Assembly (NCBI RefSeq): GCF_000248075.1
Contig: NZ_BAFB01000256.1
Coordinates: forward strand, 1-59,536
Length of the DNA stretch: 59,536 bases
Direction: 5' to 3'
From: Gordonia otitidis NBRC 100426
GTDB taxonomy: Bacteria > Actinomycetota > Actinomycetes > Mycobacteriales > Mycobacteriaceae
The translations under genes and the position numbers were made by a program. The notes below the pieces were generated by a model. The model saw nothing but the letters and a program-made list of their open reading frames with translations. It was not told the origin of the DNA and did not search any database. This document shows positions 34,705 through 43,319 of this stretch, one piece after another (the stretch's first letter is position 1; the number at the start of each line of letters is the position of its first letter).

Positions 34705-35856
34705 TCACAGTCGACGCAGGCGTCGCGCGGCCTCCGTGATCACCTCGTCGCGCTTGGAGAACGCAAATCGCACCAGGTGGTTCCAGGGCTCTTTGTCGTC
34801 GGCGAACACGCTGACCGGTACCGCGGCGACGCCGATCCGTTCCGGCAACGTGAAGCAGAACTCGACGCCGTCGGAATAGCCGAGCGGGCGAGGATCGGCG
34901 CAGACGAAATACGTTGCTTCGCTGCGGTGTACGTCGAATCCGGAGTCGACGAGCGCCCCGGTCAGCAGGTCGCGTTTGGCTTCGAGCTCTGCTGCCGACC
35001 TGCGCACCCACTCCATCTCCGTGTCGAGCGCGCTGGCGACGGCGGGTTGGAACGGGCCGGAGCCGACGTAGGTCATGAACTGTTTCGCCGCACGCGCCGC
35101 AGCGACCAGTTCGGCAGGCCCGCTGATCCACCCGACCTTCCAGCCGGTGCAGTTGAATGTCTTCGCCGCGCTGGAGATCCGCAATGTGCGCTCACGCATA
35201 CCGGGCAGTGTGGCCAACGGCGTGTGGGTGCGCCCGTCGAACAGCAGGTGTTCATAGACCTCGTCGGTCACCGCGACGACGTCGTGTTCGACGCAGAGGC
35301 TCGCGATCGCGGCGAGGTCGTCGTCGGAGAGCACTGTCCCGGTCGGATTGTGCGGTGAATTGATCAGCGCCACCGAGGTTTTCGGACCGAAGGCGTCGGC
35401 GAGTCGTTCCCGGTCGAGGCGGAAGCCGTGTCCGTCGGAGACGAGCGGGACGACGCGACGCACGCCTCCCGCCATCGCCACGGTCGCCGCATAGGAGTCG
35501 TAGTACGGCTCGATCATCACTACCTCGCGGCCCGGCTCGACCAGGCCGACGATCGCACCCGCGATGGCCTCGGTCGCGCCGACGGTGACGAGCACCTCGG
35601 TGTCGGCGTCGTAGTCGAGTCCGTAGTGTTCGCGCTGATGCCGGGCGACCGCTGCCCTCAGTTCGGGCACTCCGATACCCGGCGGGTACTGGTTTCGCCC
35701 CGCCGAGATCGCGTCCTTCGCAGCGGTCAGCATCGACGCGGGACCATCGGTGTCGGGGAAGCCCTGTCCGAGGTTCACGGCGTCGTGTTGCACGGCGAGA
35801 GCCGACATCTCGGCGAAGATCGTGCTGGAGAACGGTCTCAGGCGCTCGACGGTCAT
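34705..35856 (-). CDS. dapC: PLP-dependent class I aminotransferase (DapC-like)
   Basis: The 383-residue protein has the fold type I aminotransferase motifs: VNLGQGFPDTDGP, YPPGIGVPELRAAVARHQ, the NSPHNPTGTVL segment and the PLP-lysine in SSAAKTFNCTGWKVGW. It resembles M. tuberculosis Rv0858c, annotated as N-succinyldiaminopimelate aminotransferase, and the downstream order supports that orthology. The substrate is not proven, since methionine- or kynurenine-type enzymes look similar. The start is ATG 35854-35856. Confidence 0.88.
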   Translation of the reverse strand: MTVERLRPFSSTIFAEMSALAVQHDAVNLGQGFPDTDGPASMLTAAKDAISAGRNQYPPGIGVPELRAAVARHQREHYGLDYDADTEVLVTVGATEAIAGAIVGLVEPGREVVMIEPYYDSYAATVAMAGGVRRVVPLVSDGHGFRLDRERLADAFGPKTSVALINSPHNPTGTVLSDDDLAAIASLCVEHDVVAVTDEVYEHLLFDGRTHTPLATLPGMRERTLRISSAAKTFNCTGWKVGWISGPAELVAAARAAKQFMTYVGSGPFQPAVASALDTEMEWVRRSAAELEAKRDLLTGALVDSGFDVHRSEATYFVCADPRPLGYSDGVEFCFTLPERIGVAAVPVSVFADDKEPWNHLVRFAFSKRDEVITEAARRLRRL

Positions 35857-35901
35857 GGTCCCAGGCTGTCACACGTCGGATGTTCGATGCACCCGCCCGC
35901 G

Positions 35902-35956
35902 CCTCGAACGCCGAGTCCACGCTCGAACGCCAAGTCCACGCCGCAAACACCAAGTC
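35902..35956. repeat. Short imperfect tandem repeat
   Basis: The unit CTCGAACGCCAAGTCCACG appears twice with one change and a third time in weakened form, in the 180-base gap between the aminotransferase and the lipoprotein gene. No other feature is seen in this gap. Confidence 0.5.
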
Positions 35957-36036
35957 GATGACAAGAACCCCGCAAGCTCACGGAGCGAATGTTGCCGTGG
36001 CGCCGACAGTCGGTGTCACCGTCGAGAGGATTCGCG

Positions 36037-36600
36037 ATGTTCACTCCCCCCAGCACCCACGTCCTGCCCGGTCCGCTCTGGCGCATAGGGTGGCGCGTCG
36101 GCGCGGTCGGTGCCTGCATGGGCCTCACGCTCGTCGCCGCGTGCGGGGTCACGGTCGGTGACGACATCGTCGACGACGCCGCCGACGTCGACGTCGGGCA
36201 GTGCGTCGCGATCGGTGCGTCCACGGACGACGACGGGAACGTGAAGGCGACGCACACCGACTGTGGCGGTGACGATCTCACGTTCTATGTCGCTGCGAAG
36301 GTTCCGTCCGATGCAGGTTGCGTGAGCAAGAACAGTGCAGGTCTGACCTTCGACAAGGGCGACCAGAAGCTCTGTATGACACCGAATTTCATTACCGGAC
36401 AGTGCTACCAGGTCCCGACACCCGGCGGGCGTCTCGTCGACTACCGTGAGGTCGACTGCGCCGCAACACCACACTCGGCGACGGTTGTCGCGCGCACGGT
36501 GCAACGTGCCGACGGCGGCGTCGAATGCGCAGACGACCTCACCAAGTGGGAGTTCAGCGAACCGCGCTCGATCGGGTACTGCCTCGAGGCATTGGCGTGA
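36037..36600 (+). CDS. Putative lipoprotein, unknown function
   Basis: I chose ATG 36037 because a GAGAGGA ribosome binding site precedes it and it gives a good signal peptide. The hydrophobic stretch ends in the lipobox LVAAC with the lipidated Cys at residue 36. The mature part (about 150 residues) is acidic and holds several Cys residues (GQCVA, HTDCGG, AGCVS, LCM, GQCYQ, VDCAA, ECADD, YCLEA) that probably form disulfides outside the cell. The family resembles LppU-like mycobacterial lipoproteins, but this is uncertain. It ends 24 bases from the convergent helicase gene. Confidence 0.8.
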   Translation: MFTPPSTHVLPGPLWRIGWRVGAVGACMGLTLVAACGVTVGDDIVDDAADVDVGQCVAIGASTDDDGNVKATHTDCGGDDLTFYVAAKVPSDAGCVSKNSAGLTFDKGDQKLCMTPNFITGQCYQVPTPGGRLVDYREVDCAATPHSATVVARTVQRADGGVECADDLTKWEFSEPRSIGYCLEALA

Positions 36601-36624
36601 GTGAGCAGATCTGCACCAGCAGGA

Positions 36625-38292
36625 TCAGCCCGCGGACTCCTCGCCGATGGCCGGGCCGAGCAGGTCGTCGGCGTCGGTGATGCGGTAGGCATAGCCCTGT
36701 TCGGCAAGGAAGCGCTGCCGGTGTGCCGCGTAGTCGGCGTCGAGGGTGTCACGCGAGACCACCGAATAGAAGTGCGCCTGACCACCGTCCTTCTTGGGAC
36801 GCAGCAGGCGTCCGAGACGTTGGGCCTCCTCCTGACGCGAGCCGAACGTTCCCGACACCTGCACCGCGACCGACGCCTCCGGCAGATCGATGGAGAAGTT
36901 CGCGACCTTCGACACGACGAGCGTCTGTAGTTCACCGGACCGGAATCGGTCGAACAGGGCCTCGCGCTCCTTGTTCTTCGTCGAGCCCTGGATGACCGGA
37001 GCGTCGAGCTCGCGACCGAGCTCTTCGAGCTGATCGATGTACGCGCCGATGACCAGCGTCTGCGATCCGGCATGTTTGGCCAGGATCGATTTCACGACGT
37101 TGACCTTCGTGTGCGCCGTCGAACAGAGCTTGTACTTCTCCTCGTTCTCAGCGACGGCGTACTGCAGACGTTCCTCGTCGGTCAGGGTCACCCGCACCTC
37201 GATGCAGTCAGCGGGTGCGATCCACCCCTGCGCCTCGATGTCCTTCCACGGGGCGTCGTACCGCTTGGGTCCGATCAGGCTGAACACGTCACCCTCACGT
37301 CCGTCCTCACGGACGAGCGTCGCGGTCAGGCCGAGTCGACGCCGCGACTGGAGGTCGGCGGTCATCCGGAACACCGGTGCGGGTAGCAGGTGCACTTCGT
37401 CGTAGACGATGAGACCCCAGTCGCGCGAGTCGAAGAGATCGAGATTCTTGTACTCGCCCTTCGACTTTCGCGTCATCACCTGATAGGTGGCGATGGTGAC
37501 GGGACGGATCTCCTTACGCTCGCCCGAATACTCCCCGATCTCTTCCTCGGTGAGCGACGTGCGCGCGATCAGCTCACGTTTCCACTGCCGTCCCGCGACG
37601 GTGTTCGTCACCAGGATCAAGGTGGTCGCCTGCGCCTTCGCCATCGCGGCGGCGCCGACCATCGTCTTGCCCGCGCCACACGGGAGTACGACGACGCCCG
37701 AACCTCCCGCCCAGAACGAGTCGGCGGCCATTTCCTGATAGTCACGCAGATGCCACTCGTCCTGTTCCAGAGTGATCGGGTGTGCCTCGCCGTCGACATA
37801 CCCCGCGAGATCCTCGGCAGGCCAGCCGACCTTGAGCAGCACCTGCTTGAGCCGGCCGCGTTCGGAGGGATGCACGACGACCGTGTCGTCGTCGATCCGC
37901 GCACCCAGCATCGGGGCGACCTTCTTGTTGCGCAGGATCTCCTCGAGTACCGCACGGTCGAAGCTCACCAGGGTCAGGCCGTGCACCGGACTCTTCACGA
38001 GTTGCAGTCTTCCGAAGCGCCCCATCGTGTCGACGATGTCCATCAGCAACGGCTGGGGCACCGCGTAGCGCGAATAGGAGACGAGCGCGTCGACGACCTG
38101 CTCGGCGTCGTGGCCAGCGGCACGCGCATTCCACAGCGCCAGTGGCGTCACCCGGTAGGTGTGCACGTGCTCGGGAGCACGCTCGAGTTCGGCAAAGGGG
38201 GCGATCGCACCGCGCGCTGCCGCGGCATCGGGGTGATCCACCTCGAGGAGCAGCGTCTTGTCGGATTGCACGATCAGGGGTCCATCAGTCAC
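36625..38292 (-). CDS. ercc3: XPB/Rad25-type DNA helicase
   Basis: The 555-residue superfamily 2 helicase has Walker A PCGAGKTMVG, the DEVH box (VYDEVHLLPAP), the motif TATLVREDGREGD with a RED-like element, and motif VI QRLGRLLRPK. The N-terminal 180 residues are the XPB damage-recognition-like domain. It is the ortholog of M. tuberculosis Rv0861c by sequence pattern and position. The start is GTG. It unwinds DNA and is likely part of repair; its usual neighbour, the Rv0862c-like gene, lies about 5 kb away here. Confidence 0.93.
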   Translation of the reverse strand: MTDGPLIVQSDKTLLLEVDHPDAAAARGAIAPFAELERAPEHVHTYRVTPLALWNARAAGHDAEQVVDALVSYSRYAVPQPLLMDIVDTMGRFGRLQLVKSPVHGLTLVSFDRAVLEEILRNKKVAPMLGARIDDDTVVVHPSERGRLKQVLLKVGWPAEDLAGYVDGEAHPITLEQDEWHLRDYQEMAADSFWAGGSGVVVLPCGAGKTMVGAAAMAKAQATTLILVTNTVAGRQWKRELIARTSLTEEEIGEYSGERKEIRPVTIATYQVMTRKSKGEYKNLDLFDSRDWGLIVYDEVHLLPAPVFRMTADLQSRRRLGLTATLVREDGREGDVFSLIGPKRYDAPWKDIEAQGWIAPADCIEVRVTLTDEERLQYAVAENEEKYKLCSTAHTKVNVVKSILAKHAGSQTLVIGAYIDQLEELGRELDAPVIQGSTKNKEREALFDRFRSGELQTLVVSKVANFSIDLPEASVAVQVSGTFGSRQEEAQRLGRLLRPKKDGGQAHFYSVVSRDTLDADYAAHRQRFLAEQGYAYRITDADDLLGPAIGEESAG

Positions 38293-38415
38293 CCGGTCGA
38301 TTGTATGCGCGCGGCCGTCGGCGGTGGCGGGTCCGGTGGTCGGTACACGCGCTCCGGCGCTATGTCCGTAATGCGCCCTATGCGCGACTGTCGCAGGTGA
38401 GGGCCCCGGCGTAGG

Positions 38416-38442
38416 CTATCCGGAGTACGGACCTCCGGATAG
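38416..38442. promoter_or_regulatory. Inverted repeat before the DHA2 efflux pump
   Basis: CTATCCGGAG and CTCCGGATAG form 10-base perfect arms around the spacer TACGGAC. It lies 36 bases before the pump ATG and is most likely a TetR- or MarR-type operator. No regulator gene is next to it. Confidence 0.75.
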
Positions 38443-38477
38443 TTCCACGGACCTCGAGACAAGCGAGTCACCAGCAG

Positions 38478-40028
38478 ATGTCCACTTCTGAGTCTTCATC
38501 GACCACCGAATCGACCACTGAGATGTCGGCGACGGCCCGATCAGCCGAACCCGATCCCCGGCGCTGGAAGGCGCTCGTCTTCATCTGCATCGCGCAGTTG
38601 ATGGTGGTGCTCGACGGTACCGTCGTCCAGATCGCGCTGCCCGACGCCAAGGTCGATCTCGGGATCAGCGACGCCAACCAACAGTGGGTGATCACAGCGT
38701 ATGCGTTGGCGTTCGGCGGTCTGCTGCTGTTCGGCGGACGCATCGCCGATCTGTGGGGCCGCCGTCGTGCACTGATGGTCGGACTCGTGGGCTTCGCGCT
38801 GGCATCCGCCCTCGGTGGAGCCGCGGTGAACCAGGGCATGCTGTTCGGGTCGCGCGCGCTGCAGGGAGCGTTCGGTGCACTGCTGGCTCCGGCCGCGTTG
38901 TCGCTGTTGACCGTGATGTTCACCGAGCCCAAGGAACGTGCCAAGGCGTTCGGCATCTTCGGCGCGATTGCGGGCGGCGGTGCTGCGGTCGGTCTGCTGC
39001 TCGGCGGATTCCTCACCCAGGTGCTCGATTGGCGCTGGACGATGTACATCAACGTGGTGTTCGCCGCGATCGCGCTCTTCGGGGCGATCGTCGAGATCAA
39101 GGAACCGGCGCGTGCTCACAACCATGCTCCCGGGCTGGACGTACTCGGTGTGATCCTGGGCGGAGGCGGACTCGCACTCGTCGTCTACGGGTTCAGCCGG
39201 GCAGCAGAAGAGGGCTGGGGCGACACGGGGACCGTCATCTGTCTGACCGCCGCGGTGCTGTTGCTGGTGGCGTTCGTCGCATGGCAGGCACGCAGCAGTC
39301 ATCCGTTGCTCCCGCTGCGTGTCGTTGCGAACCGTGCGCGTGGCGGCGCCTACCTCGCCGTCGGATTGTCGGTGGTTGCGATGTTCGGCTCGTTCCTATT
39401 CCTCACGCTGTACATGCAAGTGGTGCATCACTATTCGCCGCTGATGGCAGGTGTGGCCTTCCTGCCGATGGTCGGCGGCATGCTGGTCGGGTCCACCCAG
39501 ATCGCGGTGCGGCTCATCACGCGCGTGCCGCCGCGGTTCCTACTCGTGCCCGGCGCGCTGCTCGCCGCATGCGGGATGCTGCTGCTCAGTCAGATCTCGG
39601 CCGAGTCGACGCGGTACTGGAGTGTGGTCTTCCCCGCACTGTTCCTCCTCGGCATGGGAATGGGCACGGTCTTCATGACGTCGATGAACCTGGCGACCTA
39701 CGGTGTCGAACCGCGTGATGCGGGCGTGGCGTCCGCCATGGTCAACACGTCACAGCAGGTGGGCGGTGCCATCGGTACCGCACTGCTCAACACGATCGCG
39801 GCGACCGCGGCGGCGTCGTACGCGACAGCTCACCTGGCGTCGGTCCGCGGACCCGCCGACGCGAAAGCGATGCAGGCGCAGGCGCTCGTGCACGGGCAGA
39901 GCATCGGGTTCTACGTTGCCGCAGCCATCCTCGCGGGCGTCGCGGCTCTGACGGGCCTGCTGATCAACGTCAAGCGACCCATCGGCGACGCACACGACGC
40001 CGAGCCGGAGGCCGCGCTGGCGGGGTGA
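38478..40028 (+). CDS. DHA2-family MFS drug efflux transporter (EmrB/QacA-like)
   Basis: The 516-residue protein has 14 hydrophobic segments. Motif A-like GGRIADLWGRRRAL, motif D-like MVVLDGTVVQIALP and the motif C segment GAIAGGGAAVGLLLGGFLT are clear. It should export cationic or lipophilic drugs by proton antiport. The N-terminus is Ser/Thr-rich for about 30 residues. It begins a three-gene insertion in the M. tuberculosis-like gene order and has an inverted-repeat operator upstream. Confidence 0.92.
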   Translation: MSTSESSSTTESTTEMSATARSAEPDPRRWKALVFICIAQLMVVLDGTVVQIALPDAKVDLGISDANQQWVITAYALAFGGLLLFGGRIADLWGRRRALMVGLVGFALASALGGAAVNQGMLFGSRALQGAFGALLAPAALSLLTVMFTEPKERAKAFGIFGAIAGGGAAVGLLLGGFLTQVLDWRWTMYINVVFAAIALFGAIVEIKEPARAHNHAPGLDVLGVILGGGGLALVVYGFSRAAEEGWGDTGTVICLTAAVLLLVAFVAWQARSSHPLLPLRVVANRARGGAYLAVGLSVVAMFGSFLFLTLYMQVVHHYSPLMAGVAFLPMVGGMLVGSTQIAVRLITRVPPRFLLVPGALLAACGMLLLSQISAESTRYWSVVFPALFLLGMGMGTVFMTSMNLATYGVEPRDAGVASAMVNTSQQVGGAIGTALLNTIAATAAASYATAHLASVRGPADAKAMQAQALVHGQSIGFYVAAAILAGVAALTGLLINVKRPIGDAHDAEPEAALAG

Positions 40029-40040
40029 CTCGCGAGCCGG

Positions 40041-40066
40041 CGTGAGTGGCGACGTTCTCACTCACG
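40041..40066. terminator. Bidirectional terminator hairpin
   Basis: CGTGAGTG and CACTCACG form an 8-pair stem around a 10-base loop between the convergent efflux pump and Hsp70-like genes. It overlaps the Hsp70-like stop codon. Confidence 0.55.
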
Positions 40067-41887
40067 GATGAGTCCGCTGTTGGACAGGAACTGTCGAGCG
40101 GCGGAGACGTCCGCGATGCCATTGGTGGACACACCGAGCCCGCTGACCGTATTGGCATAGGTGATATCCGCTGTCGCGCCGCCGTCGATCTCGCCGGCTG
40201 CCGTACGTGCCGTGTTGGTGACCAGTTGATCGCCGAGTTCCCCATCGGAATTGTTGAGGATGGAATCGATGTTGTTGCGCGCCTCGGCGGTGCTGAGGTA
40301 CGCAGAGATCCGGACTGAGGACGAGAGCCCGGTGCCCGCATCGCTGCCCGGTCGGACATAGCAATTCATCACAGCGGTCCCCGCCGACGTCTTCTGCTCC
40401 GTGAGTGTGCACTGCTGGACCGAGTTCCGAAGTGCCGACGGCATTCCCGCCTTGATCTCTTCAACGGAATTCCCGGAATCGCCACCGGCTGTAGGAGGCG
40501 CTGATGTCGGAGCCGCTGCGGCTGAATCGGACGCGGGGTCGTTACCGCCGCTCAGTCCGAAGTACGCACCGACGGCGACGGCAGCCGCAACCACGACGAC
40601 TGCGGCGCCGATCATCGCGTATCGGGTCCGGCTCGTGCCAGTCGTCTGTGGTGCGGGGGCCGGTCCGGCGCCCGGGTCGGCTGCGGGCCCGGCGACAGGT
40701 GGCGCTGCCTGGCCAGTACTTCCCTGCTGCCAGGACGACATGAGGTCGGGGGCAACCGGCTGTGCCGCCTCTGAGTGGCGAGGCGTCTGCACCGCCACGA
40801 GTGCGCCTTGCGCGACAACGGTTTTCGGATCGTCCAGTGTGGCAACCGGGCCGACTTCCTGCAAGCGCTGGTGCACGAGCGGCACCCGCGACGACCCGCC
40901 GGTCAGGTAGAGGGCGTCGAGTTGACCGGGGTCGGTGATCCCGGCATCGGCGAGTGTTGCGCGGGCGAGTGCGACGGCTCTGTCGGCGACCGGTCCGATC
41001 AACTCGTCGAATTCGGCGCGGGTGATGTGGAACGTCTCGTGAAATCCCCCGCCTACCATCGAAATAGTGGCAGACGGCGCTTCCGACAACAGCTCCTTGG
41101 CCCGACGAATCGAGTCGTCGAGGGCCTGCTTCACGCTGGTCGGCGCCGACCCGCGCAGAAACTCGAGCGCGTCGGGGTTTCGCGTAGCGAGTTGCTGATC
41201 GACCCAGCCTCGAACGAGTGCGTCGAAGTTCTTACCGCCCATGCCATTGTCACCACGGGCAGCGAGGACGGTGAACCTCACCGCCGACTCGCCGCGATCG
41301 GTTGCGGGGGCTTCGGCCGCGAGGACGGCGATGTCGAGGGTTCCACCGCCGAAGTCGAAGACCGCGATGCGGCTCCCGGGCCGCATGGAGTGACTGCGGG
41401 TGTAATACTGCGCCGCAGCACGAGGCTCCGACACCGTCGAGATCTGCTCCGGGCGCATCCCGATCGACTGCGCGGCCTCGGTCAGCACTCCGACCTGTTG
41501 AGGGGACCATGCCTCCGGATGAGTGAGCACCAGTCGCGCGGGTCGGCGGCCACCGTGCGCGGCGACCGCACGTTTGACGACCGTCGCGAAGACGGCCGAA
41601 ATGGGTACCGACAACGGTAACTGGCCTCCGTTCACCGCGACGACCGGTTGACCGATGAGACGTTTCGGCGCGGCGAGAAACCCGACCGGATCCTGTTCAG
41701 CAGCGTTGATGGCGACGTCGCCGACCGAGATGTCGTCACGACTGGCGATGTAGACCGCCGATCGCATCAGATTCGATGAATGCGTCAATGCCAACGTCTC
41801 GACTGCTCCACTCGTCGCCCCCGAGTGCGCGGCCGCGGTGTTGGAGGTACCGAAGTCGATACTCAACATCCAGTCAGTAATCGCCAT
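40058..41887 (-). CDS. Hsp70-like ATPase fused to a transmembrane segment and extracytoplasmic domain
   Basis: The ATG at 41885-41887 follows an AGAGAGAG ribosome binding site and gives 609 residues; an ATG 18 bases upstream is possible. Residues 1-365 are a DnaK-type ATPase with IDFGTSNTAAAH, IAVFDFGGGTLDIAVL and LYLTGGSSRVPLVHQRL. No peptide-binding domain follows. Instead there is a Pro/Ala-rich linker (about 366-420), one transmembrane helix (IGAAVVVVAAAVAVGAYFGL, about 424-446) and an outside domain of about 160 residues with two Cys residues. It would couple cytoplasmic ATP use or a partner to the cell surface. It is divergent from a lipoprotein gene. The function is unknown. Confidence 0.9.
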   Translation of the reverse strand: MAITDWMLSIDFGTSNTAAAHSGATSGAVETLALTHSSNLMRSAVYIASRDDISVGDVAINAAEQDPVGFLAAPKRLIGQPVVAVNGGQLPLSVPISAVFATVVKRAVAAHGGRRPARLVLTHPEAWSPQQVGVLTEAAQSIGMRPEQISTVSEPRAAAQYYTRSHSMRPGSRIAVFDFGGGTLDIAVLAAEAPATDRGESAVRFTVLAARGDNGMGGKNFDALVRGWVDQQLATRNPDALEFLRGSAPTSVKQALDDSIRRAKELLSEAPSATISMVGGGFHETFHITRAEFDELIGPVADRAVALARATLADAGITDPGQLDALYLTGGSSRVPLVHQRLQEVGPVATLDDPKTVVAQGALVAVQTPRHSEAAQPVAPDLMSSWQQGSTGQAAPPVAGPAADPGAGPAPAPQTTGTSRTRYAMIGAAVVVVAAAVAVGAYFGLSGGNDPASDSAAAAPTSAPPTAGGDSGNSVEEIKAGMPSALRNSVQQCTLTEQKTSAGTAVMNCYVRPGSDAGTGLSSSVRISAYLSTAEARNNIDSILNNSDGELGDQLVTNTARTAAGEIDGGATADITYANTVSGLGVSTNGIADVSAARQFLSNSGLIRE

Positions 41888-41892
41888 ACTCT

Positions 41893-41967
41893 CTCTCGAA
41901 GTCATCGTCTCTCGAAGTCGTCGTCACGCAGGTCACCCGAACTGTACGAATAAATGGTTACCCGAAC
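41893..41967. repeat. Direct repeats in the Hsp70-like/lipoprotein divergent region
   Basis: CTCTCGAAGTCATCGT is repeated in tandem with one change (41893-41924). GGTCACCCGAAC and GGTTACCCGAAC occur at 41931-41942 and 41956-41967, 25 bases apart. They lie between the two divergent starts and may be regulatory. Confidence 0.5.
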
Positions 41968-42054
41968 AAACCCTCGATGTGCTCGATCAATACCATAGCG
42001 GCGTCGGTCGCCGTGTCGTGATCGCTACCCGCGCGCAGAACAGAGAGGACCACA

Positions 42055-43287
42055 GTGAAGCCGAGCGTCGGACTCAGAGGCCGAATGGGGATTGGAATCC
42101 TGGCTCCGGCCACTGTTCTGATCAGCGCATGCCAGGCGAGTGGTGATCCGACGTCTGGCAGTTCGGCGTCCATGGTCGAGAGCAGCGTCGACGTCGCCGC
42201 TCTGGATACCGGTGCGTATCCGACCGAACCCGCGAAGCCTTTCGGCTATGCGGATCCGGAACAACTCGTCGACGTCGAGGCGCAGCGAATGGCCGAGTTC
42301 GTCGTGCTCCCTTTCCAGATCGACGAATCGCTTGATCTGGGGACGAGTCCGACGACACCGATAAGGAGTGACCGCGAGCTGCAGACCGTATTCGGTCGCG
42401 CTGCCGAGGCGGCGAAAGCCGGTGCGGTATATGGATTCTCGACGTCGGCGAAGTCTTCTGCTGCTACCGACACCGGACGCGGGATCACCATCGCTGCAGT
42501 GCGCTACAAGACGGCGGACGCCGCAAAGAAGTCAGCAGCCGATCTCAGCGAAGCAGTCTCGAAGGACGCTCCGGCCGGGGTCGTGAAGAAGCGTGACCCC
42601 ATTGCGACGAAGTCGGGAGCTTTCTCGGTGGTCAGCGCGGTGTCGGGTGACATCGCGGCTGCTGCATTCGTGCCGCATGGGCAGTATCTCGTGTATGCGC
42701 AATCGGTTGCGCGATCGAACGACACCGACTGGGCCGTCGATACGGCACTCAAGGCCACGACGTCGCAATCAAGCATGATCGACAAGTTTCCGGCGACACC
42801 GACACCTGATGAGAATCCCGACGACAACACGCGTAAGGTCAAGCTCGACCAGAACAACATTCTGATCTACGCACTTCCGCTCGCCGATACGTCCGACGGC
42901 ATCGCCGCGGTATACGGCCCCCAGGGCATCGCGCACTTCACGACGCACCAGCGCGAGACCTATGCGAATGCAGCCAAGTTCGGTTCAGTTCACACGGCAG
43001 TGGCGAAATCCTTCGTCTACCGGGCGTCCACGAGCGACAACGGCGCGAAGTTGCGTGATGCCCTCGTGGCGGTCTGGACTGACAATGGTGCCCGACCCGT
43101 CGAATCCCCGGCGGGCTTGTCGAGCGCCAAGTGTGCGAAGAGTGGCACCAAAGAATCGTTGTACAACTGCGCAGTTCGTGTTGGCCGCTACGTCGGACTC
43201 GTGGCCGGGGATTCCCTCGCAGACGCCCAGCAGCAGGCGTCTGCGCAGTACGTCATTCTCACCAAGGCCGACCAGGACGCCAACTGA
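42055..43287 (+). CDS. Large lipoprotein, unknown function (DUF7373-like)
   Basis: The start is a GTG after an AGAGGAC ribosome binding site. The signal peptide ends in the lipobox LISAC with Cys26, so the 385-residue mature protein is anchored outside the membrane. It has two similar halves of mixed alpha/beta pattern (DTGRGITIAAVRYKTADAAK, GDSLADAQQQASAQYVIL) and a conserved Cys pair near the end (SAKCAKS, YNCAV). It resembles the DUF7373 lipoproteins of nocardial genera, which is not certain. It is divergent from the membrane-anchored Hsp70-like gene, and I infer that they work together. Confidence 0.82.
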   Translation: MKPSVGLRGRMGIGILAPATVLISACQASGDPTSGSSASMVESSVDVAALDTGAYPTEPAKPFGYADPEQLVDVEAQRMAEFVVLPFQIDESLDLGTSPTTPIRSDRELQTVFGRAAEAAKAGAVYGFSTSAKSSAATDTGRGITIAAVRYKTADAAKKSAADLSEAVSKDAPAGVVKKRDPIATKSGAFSVVSAVSGDIAAAAFVPHGQYLVYAQSVARSNDTDWAVDTALKATTSQSSMIDKFPATPTPDENPDDNTRKVKLDQNNILIYALPLADTSDGIAAVYGPQGIAHFTTHQRETYANAAKFGSVHTAVAKSFVYRASTSDNGAKLRDALVAVWTDNGARPVESPAGLSSAKCAKSGTKESLYNCAVRVGRYVGLVAGDSLADAQQQASAQYVILTKADQDAN

Positions 43288-43319
43288 TCCGGCTCGGTCG
43301 TCTGGCGTCGGGTCAGTTG
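43281..43319. terminator. Bidirectional terminator hairpin made by two stop regions
   Basis: CAACTGATCC pairs with GGGTCAGTTG over 10 pairs (one T-G) around a 19-base loop. The two arms contain the stop codons of the convergent lipoprotein and helicase-domain genes. Confidence 0.5.
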
